A DNA stretch of 13,582 bases from an uncultured Erythrobacteraceae bacterium (GTDB lineage Bacteria; Pseudomonadota; Alphaproteobacteria; Sphingomonadales; Sphingomonadaceae). The stretch lies in assembly GCA_946482075.1 (NCBI GenBank), contig CAMLQG010000096.1, forward strand, positions 1-13,582, given 5' to 3'. Below are positions 1 through 6,779 of the stretch, piece by piece (the first letter of the stretch is position 1; every line of letters begins with the position of its first letter). Under the pieces are notes generated by a model. It was given only the letters and a program-made list of their open reading frames with translations. It did not search any database and was not told the DNA's origin. A program made the translations under genes and the position numbers.

Positions 1-1764
1 CTTGTAGCCGATTTCGCCACCCCTGGCCTTCTCGGGCTTGGTCGCGAAGCTGTCCTCATACTGGTCGCGCGTCAGTCCGGCAGGCTGCGGTGTCAGGATG
101 ATCGGGTTCGACAGCGCGCCGGACTTGTAGCCTGTCTTGAACGCGGCGTAGAGCGTCTGGGTGTTGTCGATCTTCCAGGTCAGCGTGGCTTCCGGCGAGA
201 AATTGTCGTCCGAGAACGAAGTGAGAAGGAAGTCCCCTTCGCCCAGGAACGCATCGCCTGCGCCGCAAACGGCGGTGTAGTAGCAGTTCACGAAAGTGTT
301 GGCCTGGCGTGCCCGCTTCTTTTCCTTGGTCCAGCGCACCCCGCCGGCAAGCTCGAGATCAGGAGTGAGGTTGAAGCGCGCCTGGCCGAACAGCGAGAAG
401 GTTTCGCCCTTGGTGAAGGCCTGTTTCTCGCTGGTCTGGTAGCTGCCGTTGCGGGGATCGGGCGGAACCGCGAACAGCCGCAGCTGACCGTACTGGCTGC
501 GCTTGTTATGTTCGTAGAAGCCGCCGATCGTGAAGTTCAACGGCCCTTCGAAATCGCTCGCCAGGCGCACTTCCTGGCTGAAGTTCTTCGTATCCTCGTT
601 CGTGCCGCCCGAGAACTCGGAAAAGATCGTGCCACTGTCGTTGTCGCGTCCCACGCGCTTGATCGAGTAATAGGCAGTCGTCAGATCGAGATTGAGCGAA
701 CCGAAGCTGATTGAGTTCGCCCAGGTCCCCAGGAATGTCTTCACCCGGTTGAACGGCTTGCCGCTGTCCCAGCCATCCGGGGTGCCGCGATTGTAGAGCG
801 CGGGAATATCGCTTACCGCGCGCCGGCGATTGAGCTTGCAGTCGCTCTGCGTATCGAACTGGCCGGTCGCGATGTTGAACGGATGCTCCTGTCCCTTGGC
901 GCAGACGCGTTCGAAATTCGCCGCCACGTTGGATTTGAGATCGCCATATTGCAGCTTCAACGTGGAGGTCACATCCGCATTGGGCGACCAGACCAGCGTT
1001 CCCCGGATGCCGAGGTTACGCGTTGCAGGCGTGTCCCTGTCCGACGCGCCGGGAAGGATCACTTCATTGCCGGGCCCGACCGTGACCGGGCTCGACGGAT
1101 CGACCAGCGGACGCGCATGGTTCTTCACCCAGCCGTCCATGTCGGAAGCGCGGGCTGCAATGCGGATGCCCAGCGTATCGGACAGCGGGCCGCCGATCGC
1201 GCCTTCGATATAGCGTTCCTTGGCGCGAAATTCGTAGCCGCCCTTGACGTAGCCGGCCAGATGATCGCCCGGGCCGGCAGTGGTGACATTGATCACGCCG
1301 GCCGGGCTGTTCTTGCCGAAGAACAGCGCCTGCGGGCCCTTCAGGATTTCGACCTGCTTGATGTCATACAGGCCGAGCGCAAGGATATAGCCGCGCGAAA
1401 TCGGTGCGCCATCCAGCACGATGCCCACGCTCTGTTCGAAGCCGGGATCGTCCGTGTTGGTATTGATCCCGCGAATGCTGAACGCGCCGCCGCTGCCTTC
1501 GCCGCCGGTGTAGATTTCCACCTGCGGTGCGATCTGGCCCACGCGCGTCAGGTCACTGGAGGCATATCGGCTGATATCGTTCTGCGAAAGCGCCGTCACG
1601 GCCACGGGGACATCGAGGAGAGTTTCCGCCTGGCGGCGGGCGGTGACGATGATCTCGTCCCCGCCCATCCCCGCCGGCGCAGCTTCGCCCTGCGCCATCG
1701 CGGGCAAGGGCCAGGCGGCACACGCAGCAAGAAGATATTTCACGCCCTTAGCACCAGTCGTCAT
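1..1764 (-). CDS. TonB-dependent outer-membrane receptor, C-terminus cut by window edge
   Basis: The minus strand is open from an ATG at 1764 to the window edge, giving 588 codons without a stop. Residues 1-25 form a signal peptide ending AMAQ. A TonB box follows (DEIIVTARR, about 36-44), then a plug domain with the usual landmarks: DVPVAVTAL, an FSIRGINT segment, VGIVLDGAPISRG and VEILKGPQALFFGKNSPAG. The remainder is outer-membrane beta-barrel sequence, including LRWTKEKK-type and TLYAAFKTGYKSG strands. Full-length relatives of this class run to roughly 750-800 residues, so perhaps a quarter of the barrel is missing. A good Shine-Dalgarno sequence, GGGGAGG (1770-1776 complement), lies 5 nt before the ATG. 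The family imports siderophores, oligosaccharides or other nutrients across the outer membrane using ExbBD-TonB energy; the substrate cannot be read from this sequence. The divergent GntR gene suggests control by a catabolic metabolite (inference). The family call is sure, the ligand unknown. Confidence 0.95.
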   Translation of the reverse strand, partial: MTTGAKGVKYLLAACAAWPLPAMAQGEAAPAGMGGDEIIVTARRQAETLLDVPVAVTALSQNDISRYASSDLTRVGQIAPQVEIYTGGEGSGGAFSIRGINTNTDDPGFEQSVGIVLDGAPISRGYILALGLYDIKQVEILKGPQALFFGKNSPAGVINVTTAGPGDHLAGYVKGGYEFRAKERYIEGAIGGPLSDTLGIRIAARASDMDGWVKNHARPLVDPSSPVTVGPGNEVILPGASDRDTPATRNLGIRGTLVWSPNADVTSTLKLQYGDLKSNVAANFERVCAKGQEHPFNIATGQFDTQSDCKLNRRRAVSDIPALYNRGTPDGWDSGKPFNRVKTFLGTWANSISFGSLNLDLTTAYYSIKRVGRDNDSGTIFSEFSGGTNEDTKNFSQEVRLASDFEGPLNFTIGGFYEHNKRSQYGQLRLFAVPPDPRNGSYQTSEKQAFTKGETFSLFGQARFNLTPDLELAGGVRWTKEKKRARQANTFVNCYYTAVCGAGDAFLGEGDFLLTSFSDDNFSPEATLTWKIDNTQTLYAAFKTGYKSGALSNPIILTPQPAGLTRDQYEDSFATKPEKARGGEIGYK

Positions 1765-1869
1765 TCGATCCTCCCCACCGGGCCCGCATGTCGGCAGGCC
1801 CGCTCTTCGGTTTTGCATGGCGCGCTTCAGCGCTTCCGATGGGCGCCATATCTTAATCCAGACGTATAG

Positions 1870-1899
1870 AATATAAGATTGTATATAATCATTTCGCAA
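1870..1899 (-). promoter_or_regulatory. Putative promoter of the TonB-dependent receptor
   Basis: On the minus strand, TTGCGA (1894-1899 complement) is separated by 18 bp from TATATT (1870-1875 complement), resembling the -35 and -10 of a vegetative promoter in the only AT-rich island between the two divergent genes. Transcription would start near 1863 and leave a leader of about 100 nt. The match is partial (4/6 and 5/6), so this is a candidate only. Confidence 0.4.
1877..1890. promoter_or_regulatory. Putative GntR/FCD operator
   Basis: GATTGTATATAATC is a 14-bp palindrome with one mismatched pair. It closely resembles the TTGTATACAA-type operators commonly bound by FadR/FCD-subfamily GntR regulators. 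It lies between the proposed -35 and -10 of the receptor promoter, so a bound repressor would block it. It also covers a TATAAT (1884-1889) on the plus strand that could serve the regulator gene, which would give autoregulation. No good -35 was seen for that plus-strand promoter. Confidence 0.5.
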
Positions 1900-1975
1900 T
1901 GATGCCTTGAGGGGAGCGTTCGGCCTGCTAGACAAGGGCCGGGGGCAGATCAGCAAGCCCGCGTTGTGGCGAGAG

Positions 1976-2650
1976 ATGGAACCGACAACCGAAACAACTC
2001 CAAGCCGGTTCGGGCGGGTCGGCTCATCCGAACTGGTTTCCAGCATCGTGCAGCGCCTGGACCAACTCATCGACCAGGGATTCCTTGTGCCCGGACAGCG
2101 GCTCGTCGAGGCTGATCTGATGCGGGAGCTCAATGTCGGTCGCATCCCGGTTCGCGAAGCGCTCAGGATCCTGGCGGGCGACGGCGTGGTGGAACTTTTC
2201 CCCAATCGCGGCGCCCGCATCCGGCGCTTCGAAGCCGCGCGCCTGGCGGACATGCTCGAAGCCGTGACGGGCGTGGCCTGCACGGCGATGCGCCTCTACT
2301 GTCAAATGGCAGCGCCGGCCGAACTGACGAAGCTGCTGCTGGAAGCCAATGAGCGGATCGCGGCTTCGGTCCGGATCGGATCGCCGATCGAGATCATGAG
2401 GAGCATGATCGCGTGGCACCATGCCGTCTGCGTGCATTGCGGAAACGGCTACCTGCTGGAGATGCTCGAGCGCGTGCATATCGAGCATTATGGCCGACAG
2501 ATCTCGCTGTCCGTCAGCCTCGATATCATCAAGCAGCTGGCGTCGATTTACGCCTCTTTGACCGAATACATGATCAAGCAGGACTATCCTTCCGCCGAGG
2601 CGCTCATGATCGCCAACATGGAAACGCTCTGCAATGATCTGCGGCGGTAA
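1976..2650 (+). CDS. GntR-family transcriptional regulator, FCD subfamily
   Basis: This 224-residue protein has an N-terminal winged helix-turn-helix (about 18-85, with LVEADLMRELNVGRIPVREALRIL as recognition region and FPNRGARI as wing) and an all-helical FCD ligand domain (about 95-220). The length is typical. I chose the ATG at 1976; a TTG at 1907 would add 23 residues that do not look like family sequence. FCD regulators usually sense organic acids or sugar acids and repress adjacent transport or catabolic genes, so the divergent TonB-dependent receptor is the obvious target. Oddly, the usual FCD metal ligands are largely absent: aligning around AWHHAV, only H148 remains, while the expected Asp and the two later His correspond to M144, Y192 and N214. 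Ligand binding may therefore be metal-independent. Family assignment is firm; effector and targets are inferred. Confidence 0.9.
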   Translation: MEPTTETTPSRFGRVGSSELVSSIVQRLDQLIDQGFLVPGQRLVEADLMRELNVGRIPVREALRILAGDGVVELFPNRGARIRRFEAARLADMLEAVTGVACTAMRLYCQMAAPAELTKLLLEANERIAASVRIGSPIEIMRSMIAWHHAVCVHCGNGYLLEMLERVHIEHYGRQISLSVSLDIIKQLASIYASLTEYMIKQDYPSAEALMIANMETLCNDLRR

Positions 2651-2712
2651 CCGAGCGAACCTTTGCGCCGCCTGTCATGATCTTGGGCGTCATTCGTCGA
2701 GCGGCGTGGCCG

Positions 2713-2853
2713 TCACGACCGTGCGGGCGAGCAGGATGGGCGGTTCCCGCTTTCCACGATCTCCGCTTTCGCCGGCTTTGCGTTCGCCAGGGCGAGCGTG
2801 CCCGCGCCGCCGAGCGTGGCGGCGATGGTGATGAGGATGATCGCCTGTCTCAT
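2713..2853 (-). CDS. Possible small exported or membrane peptide (46 aa)
   Basis: An ATG at 2853 opens a 46-residue reading frame beginning MRQAIILITIAATLGGAG and continuing TLALANAKPAKAE. This is a hydrophobic N-terminal segment with one early Arg and an ALA-N-A type cleavage site, as in small secreted proteins of this order. An AGGGGG run sits about 7 nt upstream of the ATG. The product has no recognisable domain and a short hydrophilic tail (IVESGNRPSCSPARS). It is divergent from the EF-hand gene and shares with it the spacer that holds the half-site array. The alternative is chance: the region is GC-rich and such frames occur at random. No other gene was seen between 2651 and 3089; that stretch holds this frame, the half-site array and the EF-hand leader. 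Confidence 0.35.
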   Translation of the reverse strand: MRQAIILITIAATLGGAGTLALANAKPAKAEIVESGNRPSCSPARS

Positions 2854-2929
2854 GAAATGCCCCCTGCGGTGGCCAGCCATGAAGCGGTGATAGAGGGCAC
2901 TCGTCGCAGAACTTTGCCTGAGCGCCGGG

Positions 2930-3006
2930 AAATTGTCCGAAAATTGTATCCGCCCCGCTGATCCTTGCCGCCTGCGACAATTTGCGACCATTTCGCAAAT
3001 TGTCCT
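2930..3006. promoter_or_regulatory. Array of five AAATTGTC-like half-sites
   Basis: Five related 10-mers are present: AAATTGTCCG (2930-2939) and AAATTGTATC (2941-2950) forward; AAATTGTCGC (2974-2983 complement) and AAATGGTCGC (2984-2993 complement) reverse; and AAATTGTCCT (2997-3006) forward. The first pair starts 11 bp apart and the second pair is directly abutted at 10 bp, one helical turn each. The inner sites also form a perfect 12-bp inverted repeat (2976-2987 with 2993-3004, 5-nt spacer). Tandem half-sites one turn apart are typical of OmpR-family response regulators; which regulator binds is unknown. Confidence 0.6.
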
Positions 3007-3027
3007 GATCCCAACTCCTCATATTCT
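3000..3027 (+). promoter_or_regulatory. Putative promoter of the EF-hand gene
   Basis: TTGTCC (3000-3005) and TATTCT (3022-3027) are separated by 16 bp and resemble weak -35 and -10 elements. The -35 coincides with the last half-site of the array, the geometry expected when an activator replaces a poor -35. The leader to the ATG at 3090 would be about 55 nt. Confidence 0.35.
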
Positions 3028-3089
3028 GGCGGGGCGATGAATCGGGATCGGCAGCCCGCGGGGAGCGGCACCGAAGGGAAGGACAGTTC

Positions 3090-3512
3090 ATGAGAAAGAC
3101 GAAGATGATCACGGCCGCGATCGTGGTGACCGGCTTCGGCAGCGTGGCGCAGGCCCAGCCGATGGACCCCTGGGGCGATGACACGGTCAGCCGCGCCGAT
3201 GCGCAGAAGGCGGCCGAGGAACGTTTCGCGGCGGCGGACACCGATCACGACGGCGTGATCTCGGAAGACGAACGGTCCGCCCGACGCGGGGATGGCCATC
3301 GCGGTCCGGGCGGGGGCGGAATGCGCCGTGCGGACAAGGATGGCGACGGCAGGATCACCCGGGAGGAGTTCCTCGCAGCCCAGCTCGAACGGTTCGATTC
3401 CCAGGATGCGGACAAGGACAGCCAACTGACCAGGGCCGAACGCGATGCCGCCCGCACGGAGCGGATGCGGGATGGCGGCGGCTGGGGTGGCCCGCCTCCA
3501 GGCGGCGAATAA
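3090..3512 (+). CDS. Secreted EF-hand calcium-binding protein
   Basis: The product has 140 residues. A signal peptide (about 1-22, ending VAQA) directs export to the periplasm or beyond. Three canonical 12-residue EF-hand loops are visible: DTDHDGVISEDE (50-61), DKDGDGRITREE (82-93) and DADKDSQLTRAE (106-117). All keep the acidic residues at positions 1, 3 and 5 and the Glu at 12; the third has Ser in place of the usual Gly at 6. A Gly-rich, Arg-containing linker (about 65-78) separates the first two loops, and the C-terminus is Gly/Pro rich. Calcium binding is therefore very likely, while the physiological role is unknown. AAGGA (3079-3083) lies 6 nt before the ATG. The upstream half-site array suggests control by a DNA-binding regulator, perhaps a two-component system (inference). 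It converges on the TonB_C gene with only 30 bp between their stops. Confidence 0.88.
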   Translation: MRKTKMITAAIVVTGFGSVAQAQPMDPWGDDTVSRADAQKAAEERFAAADTDHDGVISEDERSARRGDGHRGPGGGGMRRADKDGDGRITREEFLAAQLERFDSQDADKDSQLTRAERDAARTERMRDGGGWGGPPPGGE

Positions 3513-3542
3513 CGGCGTTTCATCGATCGGGTCTCCATACCG

Positions 3543-4442
3543 TCACGGGCCGGGCGTGCGCGCGGGCTGCTGGAACACGGCCGCCATGATGAACCAGGAC
3601 CTTGCGGACTTCCCCTGTGCATCGGGTGCCGGTTCGAATTCCGCACGTTTCATCAGCGTGTCGCACACGGCCCGGTCGATCGCCTCGCTGCCCAGCGAAC
3701 GCTGGATGTGGCAAGCGCTCGGCCTGCCTTCCTCATCGACATTGAGCCGGAAGTTCACGATCGCCTGCTTGCCGCCGGTCCACGCGCTTGGCGGCAGGTC
3801 GCCCGCACGCAGCCATGTGCCGGGGGAGCTCTTCGGACGGGGGCCATTGCTCAGGCTGCGCTGTGCGTCGAGGTCGAACCCCCAGCGCTTGACCATCTCC
3901 GCCATGCAGAGGCGCATCGCCTTGAAAGGCTCTTCGAGAGAACCGAGCTCGAGCACCACGTCGCGCCGGGTGGCGCCGTCGATGGCCAGTTCCGTTGTGG
4001 CCTTTTCGCGTGCTTCGGCTTCCGGAAGATTGCCTGTGGCGTAATCCAGGGCGCCGGCGAGAGTGCCGTACTTGCCCGGACTGATTCTCATCTCTCCTCT
4101 GAAGACGATCGAGGGAATTCCCGCCGCGTTCCTGGCGGGAAAGTAGTGGACCTCCCGCCGATCCCCCTGCGGGCCGAAGGTGACGAAGATGGGGCTCTTC
4201 GCCGCCACGTCCAGCGGCTTGCCGATGGCGGAGAGCGCGAAGGAATCGCCCGGCTTGAAGCGCTCCATCATGATGGTGACGCTATCGTCACCTTCACCGA
4301 AGCCGCGCGCCAGGAGGCAACTGTCCTTTTCATAGGCCAACTGCCAATTGCCCGACGGCTTCAATCTCAACGGTTCCTGCTTCGCAATAGCAGGATTGAC
4401 GTAAAGAAATGCGGCGAATGCCGTGAGAAGATGGCGCTTCAA
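3543..4442 (-). CDS. Periplasmic protein with TonB C-terminal domain
   Basis: The 299-residue product starts at a TTG (4442) preceded by AGGGGG; no ATG occurs until about residue 58, and the TTG gives a sensible signal peptide (MKRHLLTAFAAFLYVNPAIAK). Residues 30-195 match no domain I recognise. Residues about 225-295 look like a TonB/TolA C-terminal domain: AIVNFRLNVDEEGRPSACHI, then SEAIDRAVCDTL and RAEFEPAPDAQG. It lacks the N-terminal membrane anchor and proline-rich spacer of a true energy-transducing TonB, so although such proteins are often labelled 'energy transducer TonB', it probably does not power receptors. Four cysteines (42, 179, 244, 260) are all in the mature part; the last two are the pair often seen in this domain type. 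It lies 39 bp downstream of the TlpA-like lipoprotein gene on the same strand, probably co-transcribed. Confidence 0.8.
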   Translation of the reverse strand: MKRHLLTAFAAFLYVNPAIAKQEPLRLKPSGNWQLAYEKDSCLLARGFGEGDDSVTIMMERFKPGDSFALSAIGKPLDVAAKSPIFVTFGPQGDRREVHYFPARNAAGIPSIVFRGEMRISPGKYGTLAGALDYATGNLPEAEAREKATTELAIDGATRRDVVLELGSLEEPFKAMRLCMAEMVKRWGFDLDAQRSLSNGPRPKSSPGTWLRAGDLPPSAWTGGKQAIVNFRLNVDEEGRPSACHIQRSLGSEAIDRAVCDTLMKRAEFEPAPDAQGKSARSWFIMAAVFQQPARTPGP

Positions 4443-4481
4443 GAATCCCCCTAACCGTAGAACGGCCGAACGCGGGCAGTG

Positions 4482-5066
4482 TTACTTTGCAATTCCCTCC
4501 TCGATCAAGGCCCTGGCTTCCTTGCTCGACCAGTCATAGCCGCCCGCGATGCGCCACACTTCACGGCCTTCGGCATCGTATAGTACAGTCAAGGGCAGGG
4601 TGCCGCCGCCATAATGGAAGATGAGAGCGTTTTGGGGATCGAGCCAGGGCTCCAGGTGCCGGAACTTCCGCTGGGCGAAAAACGGCTTCACCTTGGCCGC
4701 CCCTTGGATGTCCTGGCTGAGAGTGACGACACGGAGCTTGCCGTCATAATCATTCGCGAGATCGTCCAGCTGGGGCATCTCGATCACGCAGGGCGCGCAC
4801 CAGGTGGCCCAGAGGTTGACCAGCGCGGGCGTGCCCTTGAGCTTGGACAATTCCACGATCCTGCGATCCGGGTCCATGAAGCTCATATTGGGCGCGCGGG
4901 AGCCCTTGTGGCCGCGATCGATCTCGCCGGGCAGGCCGGGAGCCGGCTTTACCTCGCTGTCCGCCGCCTGTTGCGCCGCGCCCTCGCTTTCCCTATCGCA
5001 GCCGCCCAACGAGATGGTCAGGCCCAGGACGGCAAGCGTGAGCGACAGCGACGAAAAGCGGGGCAA
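4482..5066 (-). CDS. TlpA-like thiol-disulfide oxidoreductase lipoprotein
   Basis: The product is about 194 residues. A lipoprotein signal ends in the lipobox SLGGC (Cys23), so the protein is membrane-anchored and faces the periplasm. After a flexible linker, a TlpA/ResA-type thioredoxin fold follows with [12 protein letters not shown] (CxxC at 90-93), EMPQLDDLA, and a TLPLT segment supplying the cis-proline. The family reduces or shuffles disulfides in periplasmic proteins, for example in cytochrome c maturation. I chose the TTG at 5066 because GGAG lies 6 nt upstream and the result is a basic, short signal peptide. A TTG at 5078 would add four residues (MEPD) with no Shine-Dalgarno sequence. 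It is divergent from argH with only 16 bp between the start codons, so its promoter must lie inside argH. The four-cysteine TonB_C protein downstream is a candidate substrate (inference). Confidence 0.88.
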   Translation of the reverse strand: MPRFSSLSLTLAVLGLTISLGGCDRESEGAAQQAADSEVKPAPGLPGEIDRGHKGSRAPNMSFMDPDRRIVELSKLKGTPALVNLWATWCAPCVIEMPQLDDLANDYDGKLRVVTLSQDIQGAAKVKPFFAQRKFRHLEPWLDPQNALIFHYGGGTLPLTVLYDAEGREVWRIAGGYDWSSKEARALIEEGIAK

Positions 5067-5082
5067 ATCAGGCTCCAATCAG

Positions 5083-6465
5083 ATGTGGGGCGGGCGGTTC
5101 GCGGAAGGACCGTCGGCCATCATGCGCGAGATAAATGCCTCGATTCCTTTCGACAAGGCTCTCTGGCGCCAGGACATCGCCGCATCGAAGGCGCATGTCG
5201 CCATGCTGGGCGCGCAGGGCATCGTCTCTCCCGAGGATGCCGGAACGATTGCGCGCGGGCTCGATCAGGTCGCGGCGGAGTATGAAGCGAACGGGGTGCC
5301 CGAGAACTGGGACCTCGAAGATATCCACATGACCACCGAGAGCCGGCTGGCCGAACTGGTGGGTGCTGCGGCCGGGCGCCTGCACACCGCGCGCAGCCGC
5401 AACGACCAGGTGGCGACCGACTTCCGCCTGTGGGTGCGCGATGCGATGGACCAGGCCGATGCCGGGCTGGCTGCGCTGCAACGCGCGCTGGTTGCCCGCG
5501 CGGGCGAGCATGCGGGCTCGATCATGCCGGGCTTTACCCATCTGCAGACCGCGCAGCCCGTCACGCTCGGCCATCACCTGATGGCGTATTACGAGATGAT
5601 CGCGCGCGATCGGTCGCGCTTCGCCGATGCGCGCGCGCGGCTGAACAGATGCCCGCTTGGTTCTGCGGCGCTCGCCGGCACCGGCTTCCCGATAGATCGC
5701 GAGCAGACGGCCAGGGCGCTGGGCTTTTCCGGCCCGACGGCGAACAGCCTGGATGCCGTGTCCGACCGCGATTTCGCGCTGGACTACCTCCAGGCCGCCG
5801 CGCAATGCGCGCTGCATCTGTCGCGGCTGGCGGAAGAATTCATCATCTGGGCGAGCCAGCCCTTCGGCTTCGTGGCGCTGCCCGATGCGCTGAGCACCGG
5901 CAGCTCGATCATGCCGCAGAAGAAGAACCCCGATGCGGCGGAACTGGTGCGCGGCCATTCGGGGCGCATCGTCGGCTGCCTCACCGCGCTGATGGTGACG
6001 ATGAAGGGCCTGCCGCTGGCCTATTCGAAGGACATGCAGGACGACAAGCCGCCCGTGTTCGAAGCCGCCGGCCTGCTGGGCCTGTCGATCGCGGCAATGA
6101 CCGGCATGGTCGCGGATACGACATTCCGCCCCGACCGGATGCGCCAGGCGGTGGAGCTAGGCTATGCCACGGCTACCGATCTGGCCGATTGGCTGGTGCG
6201 CGAGGCGAACATCCCGTTCCGCGAAGCCCACCACATCACCGGGGCGGCGGTGAAACTCGCGGAAATCAAGGGTGTGGCGCTCGATGCGCTCGAGCTCGCT
6301 GATCTGCAGGCGATCGACCCCCGGATCGACGATCGCGTCTATGCGGCCCTGTCGGTCGAAGCATCGGTCGCCGCGCGCGCCAGCCATGGCGGGACGGCGC
6401 CGAACGAGGTAAGGAAGCGCGTTGCCGAAGCGCGCGCCGCGCTGGGAATGGCGGAGGACGAATGA
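5083..6465 (+). CDS. argH: Argininosuccinate lyase
   Basis: This 460-residue cytoplasmic enzyme cleaves argininosuccinate to arginine and fumarate, the last step of arginine biosynthesis. It shows the family's N-terminus ([10 protein letters not shown]), the active-site [10 protein letters not shown] and [16 protein letters not shown] segments, and the fumarase/aspartase superfamily signature [12 protein letters not shown] (about 273-284) holding the catalytic serine loop. The length is normal. The start at 5083 is fixed by the conserved MWGGRF; the frame stays open upstream, but those codons are antisense to the TlpA gene. The Shine-Dalgarno sequence is weak (AGG about 10 nt upstream). The stop TGA shares its A with the ATG of the following lipoprotein gene, so the two are probably translationally coupled. 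Confidence 0.98.
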   Translation: MWGGRFAEGPSAIMREINASIPFDKALWRQDIAASKAHVAMLGAQGIVSPEDAGTIARGLDQVAAEYEANGVPENWDLEDIHMTTESRLAELVGAAAGRLHTARSRNDQVATDFRLWVRDAMDQADAGLAALQRALVARAGEHAGSIMPGFTHLQTAQPVTLGHHLMAYYEMIARDRSRFADARARLNRCPLGSAALAGTGFPIDREQTARALGFSGPTANSLDAVSDRDFALDYLQAAAQCALHLSRLAEEFIIWASQPFGFVALPDALSTGSSIMPQKKNPDAAELVRGHSGRIVGCLTALMVTMKGLPLAYSKDMQDDKPPVFEAAGLLGLSIAAMTGMVADTTFRPDRMRQAVELGYATATDLADWLVREANIPFREAHHITGAAVKLAEIKGVALDALELADLQAIDPRIDDRVYAALSVEASVAARASHGGTAPNEVRKRVAEARAALGMAEDE

Positions 6466-6716
6466 TGCGTCGCATCGCATTGATAGGGCCAGTGGCGGTC
6501 ATGGCGCTCGCACTGGCCGCTTGCGGCAACCGCACCAGCCTGACGCCGCCGGAAGGCAAGGCTCTCCCGGTTGCTCCCTATGGCGCGACCCAGCAGCCCG
6601 TTTCCGATGCCTTGCTCACCCCGCCCGCGCAGGCGGCGCCGGAACGCAGCGTCGAACTGCGCCGGCGGTCGGAGCAGCGCGAGGAGGATCCCTTCGACCT
6701 CCCGCCCGAAGGCTAG
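6465..6716 (+). CDS. lptM: LptM (YifL)-like small lipoprotein
   Basis: This 83-residue lipoprotein has signal [21 protein letters not shown]. The lipobox ALAAC is followed by GNRTSLTPPEGKALP, matching the short CG-x4-L-x-PP pattern of the LptM/YifL family. In enterobacteria LptM assists disulfide maturation of the LptD translocon for lipopolysaccharide export at the outer membrane. The rest is Pro/Ala rich and ends in a charged stretch (SEQREEDPFDLPPEG). GGAGG (6453-6457) is 7 nt before the ATG at 6465 and only 4 nt before an in-frame ATG at 6462, so I prefer 6465; the alternative adds one Met. Placement just before a diaminopimelate-pathway gene parallels yifL-dapF in E. coli. Family membership rests on the short motif and the context, so the function is less certain than the class. 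Confidence 0.8.
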   Translation: MRRIALIGPVAVMALALAACGNRTSLTPPEGKALPVAPYGATQQPVSDALLTPPAQAAPERSVELRRRSEQREEDPFDLPPEG

Positions 6717-6732
6717 GATTTTTCGGCCCTTC

Positions 6733-6763
6733 CTTCGTCGCTTTGCTTCTCGCAATGACGAAA
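6733..6763 (+). repeat. Fragment of the palindromic repeat seen at 9068-9158
   Basis: This 31-bp stretch carries TCGCAATGACGAAA, identical to the right end of the longer repeat, preceded by a related CTTCGTCGCTTTGCTTC segment. It sits in the 63-bp gap between the lipoprotein stop and lysA, leaving the lysA ribosome-binding site (GGAGA, 6772-6776) intact. It may be a one-armed remnant of the same element. Confidence 0.65.
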
Positions 6764-6779
6764 CGGGAATTGGAGACAG

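Noticed and set aside
883..1869. 328-codon open frame on the plus strand
   Set aside because: It lies wholly antisense to the TonB-dependent receptor, and its Arg/His/Ala-rich product is typical of a GC-rich shadow frame.
2850..3425. Long minus-strand frames opposite the EF-hand gene
   Set aside because: The plus-strand frame has a signal peptide and three complete EF-hand loops; the opposite frames show no domain.
3513..3542. Possible terminator between the convergent EF-hand and TonB_C genes
   Set aside because: The 30-bp gap has no stable GC-rich stem and no T-tract.
4804..5082. Upstream extension of the argH frame (553 codons in total)
   Set aside because: The extra 93 codons are antisense to the TlpA-like gene, and ArgH proteins begin at MWGGRF.
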